Notes: generated by a model from the sequence alone, not told the origin. DNA of 64,000 bases from Sarcophilus harrisii (GCF_902635505.1 NC_045427.1:260173922-260237921); one strand, 5' to 3'. Shown: positions 1 to 11,463, numbered from the stretch's first letter. Translations and numbers: made by a program.

Positions 1-892
1 GCATGGGTAATTTTTCAACATTGATCCTTGCAAAACCTTGAGTTCCAACTTTTCCCCTCCTTCCTCCACCCCCTCCCCTAGATGGCAGATAGTCCAATAG
101 ATGTTAAGTATGTTAAAATATATGTTAAATATAATATATGTATATATATTTATTTATACAGTTTTCTTGCTGCACAAGAAAAATCAGATCTAGAAAGAAA
201 GAAAAAACCCAAAAAGGAAAACAAAACAAAAATGCTAGTAAACAATAATAGAAAGAGTGGAAATGCTATGTTGTAGTCCACACTCATTTCCCATAGTTCT
301 CTCTCTGGGTATAGATGATTCTCTTCATTACGGAACAATTGGAACTGGTTTGAATCATCTCATTGTTGAAGAGAGCCACATCCATCAGAATTGATCATCG
401 TATAATCTTGTTGTTGCCGTGTATAATGATCTCCTGGTTCTGCTCATTTCACTCAGCATCAGTTCATGTAGGTCTCTCCAAGCCGCTCTGAAATCATCCC
501 GCTGGTCATTTCTTACTGAACAATAATATTCCATAATAGTCATATACCACAATTTATTCAGCCATTCTCCAATTGATGGGCATCCACTCAGTCTCCAGTT
601 TCTAGCCACTACAAACAGGGCAGCCACAAACATTCTTGCACATACAGGCCCCTTTCCCTTCTTTAAAATCTCTTTAGGATATAATTCCAGTAGTAACACT
701 GCTGGATCAAATAGTATGTACAGTTTGATAGCCCTTTGAGCATAGTTCCGAATTGTTTTCCAGAATGGTTGGATCCATTCACAACTCCACCAACTCCATC
801 AATGTCCCAGTTTTCCCCCATCCCTTCCAACATTCATCATTATCTTTCCTGTCATCTTAACCAATCTGAGAGGTGTGTAGTAGTTAGATATA
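1..892 (-). mobile_element. L1 LINE 3' end, 5'-truncated, runs off the left edge
   Basis: Reads as the 3' UTR followed by the ORF2 C-terminus on the minus strand. The minus-strand frame at 699-385 encodes the L1 ORF2 tail: LYPKE, then CARMFVAALFVVARNW, IGEWLNKLWYM and MEYYCSVRND, which match the human ORF2 end (GIYPKD, CTRMFIAALF, MEYYAAIKND). The homology stops near 892 in the middle of ORF2, so the copy is 5'-truncated. Its extreme 3' end lies outside the window. Nearly the same sequence recurs at 5125-6948 and 53167-53732. Confidence 0.85.
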
Positions 893-1060
893 CTCATTCT
901 TCCTCCTCTTCTCTTTCTCTTTCTCTTCCTCCTCCTCTTCTCCCCATCTGTCTTTCTCTACGTGTCTTTTTCTCTATTTGTTATCTATCTCTCAAATCCC
1001 TCCATTTCAAACCCACCTCCTTTTCCTATTCCTACTCGTCTTTTCTTTTTTACTCTTTGT
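893..1060. repeat. CT-rich pyrimidine tract
   Basis: Long run of CTT/CCT/TCTC units with almost no purines on the + strand. It lies directly at the truncated 5' end of the neighbouring L1. Simple-sequence DNA; any reading frame across it is low complexity. Confidence 0.7.
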
Positions 1061-1861
1061 AAGGAGCTAATTCTCCTCAGTTCTTCACTTCATATCAACT
1101 CATCCAAGGTTCCAACTCTTTTCTAAATACTTGGGACCTCTAAAAGTCATTCTATTTCTTCACATCAGAGATCATTCTATTCTCTTCTCAAACTGGCATG
1201 TCCCTGGACCCTCTTCTTTAAGCTTTTGTATTTTCTGAAAAACTTTTGAATCAAAGTACAGGACATGTGTATTTGATTACACTTTAGCTTTTCAGGCTCC
1301 AGCCAGGCTGGACATACCCCTAAATCCACAATGTTTCCAAGGGAGCTTTCATTATTCATAGGCCATGAGAAACTGAGGGATACTGCTAAAAGTAGGCTCA
1401 GGGCTTTGGGATGATTTTAGAATCTGCATTTCTGGGAAGATAATCCTAGATAAAGCATGGGAATGATCAGCGAAATAGGGGCAATGTTACAAAGGAAGAA
1501 TGACTCAAGAAGGAATAGGAACAAAATAGAGGAAAGTAGATCAAAAGAGAACAGGATAATGCAGCTAATAAATATTAGAGGCCAGATTTAAACTCAAGAT
1601 GTATTTTCCTGACTTCAGGACCAACAGTCTATCCTATAGACAGCATCACATAGTTGTCCATTCCTGCATGTACCTACTAAATTCCACTTTCTTCAAGAAG
1701 CTTTTTTCAATTCCCCTTAATACTAGTACATTTCTTTTGTTGATTATCTACAAATTATCCTGTCTGTAGCTTATATGGAAATAGTTGTTTGTATAGTGTC
1801 TCCTCCATCAGGCTGTGAGCCTCCTGAGAACAGAAACTGTTTTCTGCCTTCCTCTCTTATG
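1061..1861. other. Intergenic, no gene seen
   Basis: No coding signal. Positions 1805-1860 (GTGAGCCTCCTGAGAACAGA and after) resemble the common mammalian repeat motif 'taagctccttgagggcagg', so an old repeat fragment is likely there. Confidence 0.5.
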
Positions 1862-2130
1862 AAACAGCTGGGAGGTGTAGTGGATAGAGTCCTGGGCCTG
1901 AAGTCAGCAAGCCCTGAGTTTGAATCTGGAATCAGATGCTTACCAGTTGTGTGACCCTGGTCTGTTTCTTCATCTATAAAATGTGAGTAATAATAGAACC
2001 TACCTCCCAGGATGGTTATGAAGATGAAATGAGATAATAATTATAAAGCGTTTGGTCCTGTGGCTGGCACATAGAAAGGGCCATGTAAATGTTAGCTATC
2101 ATTATTATTATTACTATTATATGAGAACAT
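1862..2130 (+). mobile_element. CORE-SINE (MAR1/MIR-like)
   Basis: tRNA-like head (CAGCTGGGAGGTGTAGTGG, then a B-box-like GAGTTTGAATC), a CORE block with TGTGACCCTGG and TTCATCTATAAAATGTGAG, and a tail with ACCTACCTCCCAGGATGGTT, GGCTGGCACATAGAAAG and a (TAT)n end. This is the order of MAR1-type CORE-SINEs. It is old and diverged. Confidence 0.75.
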
Positions 2131-2275
2131 TTGTAAAGTGTTTAGCACTATATATACATACAAATGTATACATATATAGTGATATATAAATGTTTATTTC
2201 CTTCTCTCCCTCCCCCAGTGTTTAGCACAATGTGTGGGACATAATAGCACTTTATAAATGTTCCTTATCTTACTG
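2131..2275 (+). mobile_element. Second CORE-SINE tail fragment
   Basis: GTAAAGTGTTTAGCACTA and a later GTGTTTAGCACAATGTGTGG, then ATAGCACTTTATAAATGTTC, repeat the tail motif of the SINE just upstream. A (TA)-rich microsatellite lies between the two pieces. Probably a duplicated or second SINE tail. Confidence 0.4.
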
Positions 2276-3990
2276 ATCATTTGGAAGGGAGGCTACTAGG
2301 AGTAAGGAGAACAAGGAAAGGCAGAAGATCAATACTGAGCTGCATCTTAAAGGAAGAAAAAAGTTGTATGAGGTGAAAGAAAAGAGAAAATACATTCTAG
2401 TCACAGAAGAAGGCATATATAATACAACAAAGAGGATGTGGAATATCATGAATGAGGAACTCGGAGAAAGCTATTTTGCTTAGATTTCTGAGTGTATGAG
2501 GGAAGGTAATATCCACTAGTGAATTCCTAGATAGTTAAATAAGGAAGTCATATGATCAGATCTGTGCTAAAGGAAAATTACTTTGATACTTATGATAAAG
2601 ATAGTCTAGAGTGATGAGGGACTTGAGTTGGGTAGACCTATTAGAAAGCTGTTGCAATAATCTAGGTGAGGAGAGATCAAAGTAGGTAACTGTAAGTAGA
2701 GAGAAGGGTCAGATAGAGATGAATTGAAGGTGAAATGAAAAGATTTGGCAACTGATTTGATAAATGAGGTGATGGAGAAGGAGGAGTTGAGGATAATGCT
2801 TAGGTCACTAGCCTCAGAGAGGAAAAATGACAGTGCCTTTGACAGAAATAGATAAGTTTGGAAAGGAGGGCAGGATTGTGGAGAAAAATAAGTTTGCTTT
2901 TGGACATTATGAGTTTGAGATTACTCAGGAACATCCGGTTTTGAAATATTCAACACATAATTAGTGATACAGGAATAAAGTTGAGGGGAAAGACTGGAAC
3001 TGACTATTTCTCTCTGTGTAGATAGTCAGAGGCAGAGACAGAGAGAAAGAGAGAGTTGGAAAGATGAATGTATGAATGAATGGGTACATATATATGTATA
3101 TATATGCACTTATAGATATCTGAAAGTCAACTTCATGAGATGATAATTGAATTTTGGGAAGTAGATGTTCTTTTTTAAAAAGAGAGTGAGAAAATATAGA
3201 AAAAGAAAAGAAAAAAGGCCCGAACAGAACTTTAGAGAAGCACCCAACTTTTGTGAGTGTGATACATATGATGAACCAGCAAAGGAGTTTGAGAAAGAGT
3301 GGTCAGATAAGGAAGAGCCAGACCAAAGAATTGTAGTGTAATAACCCCCGCCCAGAAAAAAAAAAAAGACAATATTCAAGATAAGAGATTGGTCAACTGT
3401 GCAAAATGCCCAGATGGGTCAAAAAGAAGGGGCACTAAGGAACACCAGAAGATTAGCAATTAAGAGATCATTGGTATTTTTTGATGATGTAATTCCAGTG
3501 GAATTATGAGATCAAAGCTAAATTATATAGGGTAAAGAATGAATGAAAAGTGAGGAATTGGGGGGCAGTAGATATAAACGGCTTAATATAGCAATTTGGC
3601 TAAGAAAGAGAAATATATAGACCAATAATTTGAGGGAACAGATAGATCTAGTTAATATATCTTAAGGATAGAGAAGCCTGGTATATTCAAAGGAAATAGT
3701 AAAAAGCAAGAGGTTGGATAGTCAAGAGAAAAATAAGAGGTTTTTGGATTCAATTTACTGGAAAAGAAAGGGGAGAAGATAAATGGTACATATTGAGGAG
3801 TTTGCTGTGATAAGGGGAAAGGTCACTTCTATGAGAGACTAAAGGAAAGTTGGGAAGTTGGAGATACTATCAAGAGGTTTTGAGTTGAAGACAATGGGAG
3901 AAAGAACTAAATAGTCTCAATTTTCTCATGAAAGTAATAGGCAAAATTTTCAAATGAAAGAAAAGGGGAAGGAAAGTGTGGGAATCTTGA
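2276..3990 (+). repeat. Long ancient interspersed repeat, copy 1
   Basis: Purine-rich sequence with phrases such as 'atgatcagatctgtgct', 'ttgcaataatctaggtgagg', 'tttggacattatgagtttga', 'aaccagcaaaggagtttgag' and 'gatcattggtattt'. The same phrases, in the same order, form a long noncoding mammalian interspersed repeat, and a second copy starts near 62310. I cannot name the family with confidence. No coding capacity is visible. An AT microsatellite (3080-3106) and a GGAAT-type A run (3355-3368) interrupt it. Confidence 0.5.
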
Positions 3991-4550
3991 GGGGGGGAGA
4001 GAAGGTTTTAAATAGCTTCTATGAGGAGTGAAATAGGGAATTTCTAGTTAGGAAAAATGAAAATTTATGGCTAATGCTAAGAGCTAGTATGTAACCATCA
4101 GTGTGTATTCTAAGGTGAAGAGAAGATCTTGGAATTTAAGAAGGTCATGAAATTGGGTGGTTAAGGACTTTAGGGGAATATCTAAATGGTTATCTAATAT
4201 AAAAGCAGGGATGGAGAGGAGAGAAAGATGGTGAACCTTTCTTTGAGAAAGGGGGAAAGATAATCTTGGGTCATTTGTCCAAATCCCTTATTTTACAAGA
4301 AGCTGTGATATGCAGAGCTTCCCAGGCTTCTTAAGCTTTAGTAATTCCACTAACTCTATAGTGACATATTGCTATTTGTCACACATGACATTCTAGCTCC
4401 AGATCTTATGCATTTTTCCTGGTTGTCCCTCCTAACTAGAATGCTGTCCTTCCTTACTTCCCTTTGCTAGCTTCCCTAGTTTCCTTGAAGGATTCACTCA
4501 AAGGAGGTCATTCCCAGCATCTTGTTCTGTTGTTATTTTTGTATTATTTT
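3991..4550. other. Intergenic, no gene seen
   Basis: Purine-rich to about 4260, probably the decayed end of the preceding repeat, then unremarkable sequence. No exon-like signal found. Confidence 0.4.
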
Positions 4551-4555
4551 TCAGT

Positions 4556-4671
4556 GACTGGACCAGGTCAAAGAGCTAGTAATTGTTTGGAGTCAGATTT
4601 GAACTTGGGAAGATGCCTTTCTGACCTAAGACCTATAATTTTATAGAGTATGGCACCTAGCTGCCCATAGG
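4556..4671 (-). mobile_element. tRNA-derived SINE, old
   Basis: Read on the minus strand it begins GGGCAGCTAGGTGCC and contains GTTCAAATCTGACTCC and CTAGCTCTTTGACCTGG, the head and B-box order of the marsupial tRNA SINEs elsewhere in the window. Confidence 0.65.
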
Positions 4672-4784
4672 AAGTGTGAAGGAGCAAACAGATAAATATT
4701 TAATTCCCCTTAACATAAATCCTGATAGAACTAGGATTTACACACAGGTAACATGACTAAACTTTAGTGCTCTTTTCAATCTAT

Positions 4785-4905
4785 TATGCTGTGAGGCATA
4801 GATCTTAGTATTCTCATTTTACAGATATTAAAACAAGCTTGGAAAGTTTAAAGTGAATTATTCAAGATTACATAAAAGTAGTGAACTGCAGATTCAAACA
4901 TGGAT
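4785..4905 (-). mobile_element. MIR-like SINE fragment
   Basis: Antisense phrases 'ctcattttacagatattaa', 'caagattacataaaagtagt' and 'ctgcagattcaaacatgg' match the core of MIR (tcattttacagatgaggaa ... caaggtcacacagctagtaa). Confidence 0.6.
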
Positions 4906-5073
4906 CACCATGAAGGCAACTTGAAGCCAGCAGCTCCATGTATGGCACAGGCTTCAGGGGAATTAAAATTCTTAGATAGGGGAGATCATTGTCACTATGG
5001 AATTATAAGGAAAGCAACATATAGTAGGTATTTTAATCAGTTCTTATTCACTGACCAACTTGAATTGGGTCTT

Positions 5074-6948
5074 TTTTAATTAAAGCTTTTTTTGTTTTCA
5101 AAATCTATGCATGGATAATTTTTCTTTTTTCTCTTTTTTTTTTTTATTTAATAGCCTTTTATTTACAGATTATATGCATGGGTAACTTTACAACGTTAAC
5201 AATTGCCAAACCTCTTGTTCTAATTTTTCACCTCTTACCCCCCACCCCCTCCCCTAGATGGCAGGATGACCAGTAGATGTTAAATACATTAAAATATAAA
5301 TTAGATACACAATAAGTATACATGACCAAAACATTATTTTGCTGTACAAAAAGAATCAGACTCTGAAATATTGTACAATTAGCTTGTGAAGGAAATCAAA
5401 AATGCAGGTGGGCATAAATATAGGGATTGGGAATTCAATGTAATGGTTTTTAGTCATCTCCCAGAGTTCTTTCTCTGGGCATAGCTGGTTCAGTTCATTA
5501 CTGCTCCATTGGAAATGATTTGGTTGATCTCATTGCTGAGGATGGCCAGGTCCATCAGAACTGGTCATCATATAGTATTGTTGTTGAAGTATATAATGAT
5601 CTCCTGGTCCTGCTCATTTCACTCAGCATCAGTTCATGTAAGTCTCTCCAGGCCTTTCTGAAATCATCCTGTTGGTCATTTCTTACAGAACAGTAATATT
5701 CCATAATATTCATATACCACAATTTATTCAGCCATTCTCCAACTGATGGACATCCATTCAGTTTCCAGTTTCTAGCCACTACAAAAAGGGCTGCCACAAA
5801 CATTCGTGCACATACAGGTCCCTTTCCCTTCTTTATAATCTCTTTGGGATATAATCCCAGTAGTAACACTGCTGGATCAAAGGGTATGCACAGTTTGATA
5901 ACTTTTTGAGCATAGTTCCAAACTACTCTCCAAAATGGTTGGATTCGTTCACAACTCCACCAACAATGCATCAATGTCCCAGTTTTCCCGCATCCCCTCC
6001 AACAATCATCATTATTTTTTCCTGTCATCTTAGCCAATCTGACAGGTGTGTAGTGGTATCTTAGAGTTGTCTTAATTTGCATTTCTCTGATTAATAATGA
6101 CTTGGAGCATCTTTTCATATGACTAGAAATAGTTTCAATTTCTTCATCTGAGAATTGTCTGTTCATATCCTTTGACCATTTTTCAATTGGAGAATGGCTT
6201 GATTTTTTATAAATTAGAGTTAATTCTCTATATATTTTGGAAATGAGGCCTTTATCAGAACCTTTGACTGTAAAAATATTTTCCCAGTTTATTGCTTCCC
6301 TTCTAATCTTGTCTGCATTAGTTTTGTTTGTACAAAAACTTTTCAGTTTGGTATAATCGAAATTTTCTATTTTGTGATCAGTAATGATCTCTAGTTCTGC
6401 TTTGGTCATAAAGTCCTTCCCCTTGCATGGATAATTTTTCATTATTGGCCCTTGCAAAATGTTGTGTTCCAAATTTTCCCTTCCCTCCCTCGACTCCCTC
6501 CCCTAGATGGCAGGCAATCCAATATATCGTTATGTTAAATATGCTAAAATATATGTTAAATCCAATATATGTATAAACATTTATACAATCATCCTGCTGC
6601 ACAAGAAAAATCAGATCAAAAAGGAAAAAAATGAGAAAGAAAACAAAAGGCAAGCAAACAACAAAAAGAGTGAAAATTCTATGTTGTGATCCACACTCAG
6701 TTCCCACAGTCCTTTCTCTGGGTATAGATGGCTCTCTTCATCACGAGATCATTGGAACTGGCCTGAATCATCTCACTGTTGGAAAGAGTCACGTTCTGAT
6801 TATCTTATAATCTTTGTATATAATGAGCTCCTGATTCTGCTGATTTCACTTAGCATCAGTTCATGTAAGCCTCTCCAAGCATCTCTAAAATCATCCTGCT
6901 GATCATTTCTTATAGAACAATAATATTCCATTCATATACCATAATTTA
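5074..6948 (-). mobile_element. Older L1 3' end, interrupted by a younger L1
   Basis: The 3' terminus lies at 5080-5124 (antisense of TTGAAAATAAAAAGC-type L1 ends) and resumes at 6425 with the typical antisense 3' UTR (CCTTGCAAAATGTTGTGTTC). It ends near 6948 in the ORF2 tail. Flanks carry a 14-nt target-site duplication with one mismatch: TTGAATTGGGTCTT at 5060-5073 and TTGAACTGGGTCTT at 6949-6962. Without the nested copy it would be about 0.57 kb. Confidence 0.85.
5125..6423 (-). mobile_element. Younger 5'-truncated L1 nested in an older L1
   Basis: A complete insertion unit: a T-rich tract at 5125-5147 (the poly-A tail read on the other strand), the 3' UTR, then the ORF2 C-terminal region from about 6410 down to the stop at 5555. 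The ORF2 part shows CWRGCGKTGTLMHCWWSCE (the C-terminal Cys-rich motif), FDPAVLLLGLYPKE and CARMFVAALFVVARNW and is open across about 285 codons, which argues for recent insertion. It is bounded by a perfect 17-nt target-site duplication, TGCATGGATAATTTTTC, at 5108-5124 and 6424-6440. Confidence 0.92.
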
Positions 6949-6962
6949 TTGAACTGGGTCTT

Positions 6963-7625
6963 GAAGATGAGTAAGACACAGAAAAACCTGGCTCTGAGTC
7001 TGAGTTAGTTGATTGAACCATTAAATAGAAACAAAAAAATAGTAATAATGAACAAAAGAATGAATTCTCTAGACTGCTGTTTCTTAGAGGCAGTGGTTTT
7101 TTTAATAATTATAGCACAGAAGAATTTTAGTTGATGATCACTTCTAAGAATTTTTGCAGAATGAAAATTTTAAGCATTTAAAAAATCCTTAACAAAACCT
7201 CAGAATGTTTGGGCATTTGGGGAATTTAAAATATATTTTTTAAGTTCAGTGTCTTGCCATCCTTACTCCCATGTAAATTTAAAATTAACTTTAATTGACA
7301 ATCCCTTTTTTTCCTTCTTTACTGGCAACAGAGATCTTATGTCAACTCCACCTCCAATTAGGGAAACTTAAAAAAGGAAACATCATGATGAAAATGTCAT
7401 TTACTTTGTAATTCTGTTAGTTGTGGTTTATGCTAAGTAACACTCAAGGCCATAATAGCCCAGGAAAAAAAGCCTGATCCTTCCTTTTGCTGGAATGGCC
7501 CTTCATCCCTGTTCATTTCAATTCACTTGCCTGACAGACCAAAACTTTTCAAAGGATACAGTGAATTGTTTCCCAAGAATATTATACACCAGATTCTGAC
7601 TTCTTTTCTCACTACTATTTCACCA
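6963..7625. other. Intergenic, no gene seen
   Basis: AT-rich DNA with no exon-like signal and no repeat I could name. Confidence 0.4.
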
Positions 7626-7627
7626 GA

Positions 7628-7731
7628 GTTGTCTATATGTGTTTATATGTGTTTGTCTATGTGTGTGTTTGTGTGTGCCTATAGTCTGTGTGTGTGTATG
7701 TGTATGTGTGTGTGTGTGTGTGTGTGTGTAC
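7628..7731. repeat. (TG)n microsatellite
   Basis: Imperfect TG/TATG units becoming a near-pure (GT)n block from about 7690 to 7730. Confidence 0.9.
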
Positions 7732-8150
7732 ACATATGGGGTTTCTGGGAAATATTCAATGTCCTTTAGCAAAGATAAATTTGGGTGAATTCCTGGTATC
7801 AGCATAAAACCTTCTGATTTTCCTTTTCCATTGGACAAAACAATTATTATCGGTGGAGGAGACATTTGGGACTTGAAAGAATAGAACTAAGATGATTTAA
7901 TATAACCCCTCATTTTACAGAAGCCTAGAAAGGTAAATGTTTTGCCCCAAATCCTTTAAGTATTAAGGGAAAGAAATGACATTGAAAATGCACTCCCATT
8001 TGGAATCGTCTGACTTCAACTCAAATACTCTTTCAGCTATATAACACTCATTTTTGTGAAACATATAGAAGTTATAAATAATTATCTTGATTTTGCTGAT
8101 GGACATTGGGGGTAAGAAAAGCCACATACATCTTTAAGAATATGACTATT
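7732..8150. other. Intergenic, with an old MIR-like stretch
   Basis: Positions 7905-8050 hold 'cctcattttacagaagcct' and 'ttttgccccaaatcct', a diverged antisense MIR-like pattern. Otherwise nothing recognised. Confidence 0.4.
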
Positions 8151-8297
8151 AGGAACAGTTAGGTGGTGCTGTATGTAGATAGAGCACCAGCCCTGAAGTC
8201 AGGAGGACCTGGGTTCAAATGTGACCTCAGATATTTAACACTTCCCGGCTATGTGATCCTGGGCAAGTCACTTAGTCCCAAATGCCTCAGCCAAAAA

Positions 8298-8343
<46 letters not shown>
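8151..8343 (+). mobile_element. WSINE1-type tRNA SINE ending in a (TA)n tract
   Basis: Head 'acagttaggtggtgctg', then 'gagcaccagccctgaagtca', 'ggttcaaatgtgacctc', 'gatcctgggcaagtcactta' and 'atgcctcagcc', followed by an A run and (TA)n at 8301-8343. This is the commonest short marsupial tRNA SINE in the window; minus-strand copies lie at about 23684, 42975 and 46376. Confidence 0.85.
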
Positions 8344-8345
<2 letters not shown>

Positions 8346-9647
8346 TTATTATCTATTTATTATCTATCTATCATCTATGTAGATGTGAAGGGTTTCATCC
8401 AGTCATGCAAGTAATAAGCAGGGAGTTTGAGGGCTGAACCAAATGTGTATTTCAGTCCCCAAGTAAAAATCTAGATAGAATCAGAATCTATAGATGAATA
8501 GAAGGTCATCTTCTTAATCTTAATTATCTTAAAGTTTGTATTTTGAAAAATAGGACATGAAATAGTTCATCTAAATGCTTTTATATAAATTGGAGTTGGA
8601 AATTCAGTGTCAAGAATATAACAGGAATTTACTTAGGAAATTATAAAAATTCCTTGACAGAAATCAATCTATCAAGATAGCTCCTAGAGAATATTATATA
8701 TAGTGTGCATATGTACGTATATATGTATATTTATACCCTAGAGCATATATTACATATATGTATCCTGGAGAACATATACATGTATACACATAATATCTTG
8801 TACAGTATACATACATATACATATATCATATGTTAATGTATTAATAGAATATAGATAGCCACATATTGTATATATGTGTGTATGTATATTTATGTGTATA
8901 TGTATGTGGGGGGGGATTTTTTATATTTGGACTATTTGGGGATTGACAGTCTCATCCCCAGCCAATTTCTTAAAGCAAAGATGACGAAGCCTTGGTTGAC
9001 AGCATGTAGATACTAGGAAAAAAGCCCTTTTCCAATGCCATAGAATGAATTACCATTGGAAAATTCTATGGGTTAGAGACCAGCTAACCATCCTTAGGAT
9101 ATAAAAAGACTTTTTCCTTAACATCAGATGCCATAAGATGTTAGGGGTCAGGTCCAGAAAGTTGTCTGAGTAGTCTAGATGGTTAATTTCCAAAAGCTGC
9201 TGGAGGAAAAAAAATTAAGTTCCACATCGGTGTAGACTTGTGCATTGCAGGTGGCCACAAAACCTCAGACCAATTCAGATTAATCCTTATTCAATTGTCA
9301 TTAAAGGGATCCTAACTTTTATAGAATCTCCTATTTTAGCTTCTGCCCATCTGAAATCCATCTGGCCAGCAAGCTGAGTTAAATGAGAATTTTGCTGAAG
9401 CACATGGCTGTTGTCTCTCCGATTGGTGTTTGATCTCCAAATTGTGTAACTGGAGAGAGATCACTCCAGTTTTCCTCAAAATCCTCCCACTCAGGAAAGC
9501 GAAATCTGCGCGCTATGATTAATGTGAAAAATGGATACTTCCAGCAGTTACTAATATGACCTGGTGTCAATGAGGAGGCCGCAGAGATGGAGGATCAGGG
9601 ATTTGCACTGCCCTCTTTTTAGATCCTTATTTGGTGAAGGTTGGCTT

Positions 9648-9650
<3 letters not shown>
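8344..9650. other. Intergenic, AT-rich with imperfect TA/TATG microsatellite
   Basis: 8690-8905 is an imperfect alternating TATA/TATG/CATA tract ending in a G run (8908-8917). The rest, up to the THBS1 upstream region, shows no gene and no repeat that I can name. Confidence 0.5.

Positions 9651-9679
<29 letters not shown>
9651..9679. repeat. (TG)n microsatellite
   Basis: About 13 TG units. Confidence 0.85.
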
Positions 9680-9682
<3 letters not shown>

Positions 9683-10724
9683 CCAGAACAGATAACATAT
9701 GAGTTCAGGAGCCCAATGGCAGCCCAGAAGCGAGAGGCAGTAAGGCAGAGTGACTCCTGCCCCTGTTGTTGCTATTGCTGACGTCCCAGCCAAGAGAGAT
9801 GAATGGGATTCCAAAGCACTGCAGTCATGCTGGTTTGGGACAGTTTCTTGGAGACTAGTCTCCATCCGATAGAGACATGAGGCAACAACAATGCTAACGC
9901 CCGTTTGTGGTCCCACAAAAAATGTCACAGCGCACCTCCGTTTACGGGAACCCAAGAATGAAAAGAACGTTCAAGGAAGGAAAAGGAAAAAATAGAGCAG
10001 ATAGAAAAGAGCAATCTATCATCTAGTGTATCTGGGCTAAACTCCTGAAGTCAGGTGGCTCTGCAAATTCTCCAACCCGGAGTCACGTTTTAAAAGCACG
10101 AGTAGGCAAAAGAAACTGTTTTTCCAAGATTCAACTTAATTTTGGTTTCCAGAGGGGAAAGGGGGGTAGGATTGTGGGGTGAGGGTGGGGGAGAGAGAAG
10201 TGAAAGTTTGGTTCACGATTCCTGGCTAGAAAGAGAAAAATCCTCCTGCGATTCTCGAATAAGAGTGCATTTACCGCCCCCAAGTGGAAACGGATCGAAA
10301 TGATGTCTCAAGCTATTGGGGGGGAGGCCGAGAGGTAACTCAAAGTCAAGTCCGTTAGCAGGGCAGCTTTGGGGGAGAGTGGAGGGAACCGCTCTGCGGA
10401 CTAGCAGGGAAATGGAAAAGAAGGATCCGGGAGTCAAGGCTCAGCATCCAGCCAGGGGAAGGTCAGCTTGGCGCGCCCTAAACACTTTCAATTATAAGTG
10501 AGAGGCCTAAGTGCTGCGAGGAAGGGGAGAAGCCAGGCCGAATGACGATGATTGGCGATCCCAGCTTGAATACTTAAAACTTGTAGTTCCGTGTTCGTTC
10601 TAAAACTACTTTTTATTTCCTTTCTTTCCTAATTGACCCAAGCCACCTACTGGAATAGTTTCAAAGCGTCCTTTTCTCCCCAGCTAGTCCCCCACCCCCA
10701 CCCCGTAAAGTAGTGTGGTCACAA
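9680..10724. other. Unique DNA upstream of THBS1
   Basis: Non-repetitive, higher in G+C than the flanks, 0.7 to 1.8 kb upstream of the THBS1 promoter. It could hold distal regulatory elements, but I can point to no definite site. Confidence 0.35.
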
Positions 10725-10915
10725 AATTAAGGGGAGTAGGTTTTGAACTCGAAAGACCTGTTATCAAATTTTGACTCTTGCTACCTACTGCCTCTGTGAC
10801 CCTGGACAAGCGACCCCACCAGTTTGTATTTGAGTTTCTTTATTCGAGGGAAAAGGAAGAACTTGGTTTCAATGATTTTCAAGGTTCTTTTCAGTTCTAA
10901 ATCTATGATCCTTTA
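10725..10915 (+). mobile_element. MIR/MAR1-like SINE
   Basis: 'ggttttgaactcgaaagacc', 'cctctgtgaccctggacaag' and the end 'cagttctaaatctatgatcc' follow the order of MIR/MAR1 family SINEs. It lies about 550 bp upstream of the THBS1 start site. Confidence 0.65.
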
Positions 10916-11261
10916 ACTCCGATCTCTTTTATATTTCATCATTGTTTGTTACAAAGCCATTAAGCCCCCCGTGAGAAGTTATCAGGGGATTAAACAAGGG
11001 AAATCCAGTCCTGGATCCCCTGCCCATATAAAGTAATTTATGATGTATATCTTGTATACTGTAGGCGCTTATTATGTTTGTTGAACTGAGGTCTGAATTG
11101 AGAGATTCTGTATGTATTTAACTGTGAGCCAAGGGGAACAGAGAACACGGAGTAGACGAGCTATGTACTCTCCAGAGAAGTTAGTGTTGTTCCCTCCTCC
11201 CCAGACACCACGGGCTTCACTTTCTAGCTGGAAAGTTGTGAGCGGGCCAGCCACCGGCGCG

Positions 11262-11350
11262 GGAGCCCCGAGAGGAGAAGGGAGGGAGGGAAGAGGGGGG
11301 ATGGGCCGCCAGGGAGGTGGAGGGGGGGGACGGGGAGGAGTGGGGGCCAA
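11262..11350 (+). promoter_or_regulatory. G-rich proximal promoter tract of THBS1
   Basis: Runs of GGG/GGAGGG on the + strand with CpGs (GAGGTGGAGGGGGGGGACGG and GGGGAGGAGTGGGGG). Such tracts commonly bind SP1/EGR1-type zinc-finger factors, and human THBS1 has GC-box and EGR1 sites in this position. With at least four G runs close together it could also fold into a G-quadruplex. Function is inferred from position and composition only. Confidence 0.5.
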
Positions 11351-11390
11351 CCCAGTCAGACTCTCCCCCTCCCGCTTCCTGCCCGGTCTC

Positions 11391-11463
11391 CTCCGATTGG
11401 TTCCTAGGAGTCCCCAGGAATGTGCGCGACCCTTTAAAGGAGCACGACTCAGCCTCTTCTTCA
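11391..11463 (+). promoter_or_regulatory. THBS1: THBS1 core promoter: inverted CCAAT box and TATA-like/CArG box
   Basis: An inverted CCAAT box (CGATTGG, 11394-11400) lies 31 bp upstream of CCTTTAAAGG (11431-11440). The latter contains a TATA-like TTTAAA and is also an exact CArG box, CC(A/T)6GG. The likely start site is about 25-30 bp further on, near 11463, where the sequence AGCCACTGCACGGG resembles the human THBS1 cap region (AGCCGCTGCGCCCG). In human, an NF-Y site about 65 bp upstream of the start contributes to the serum response; the CCAAT box here sits at that distance. The start site is inferred, not observed. Confidence 0.7.

Noticed and set aside
5555-6472. A 305-codon frame that looks like a gene
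   Set aside because: It is L1 ORF2 C-terminus read through from the 3' UTR of a second L1; the start Met lies in the older element.
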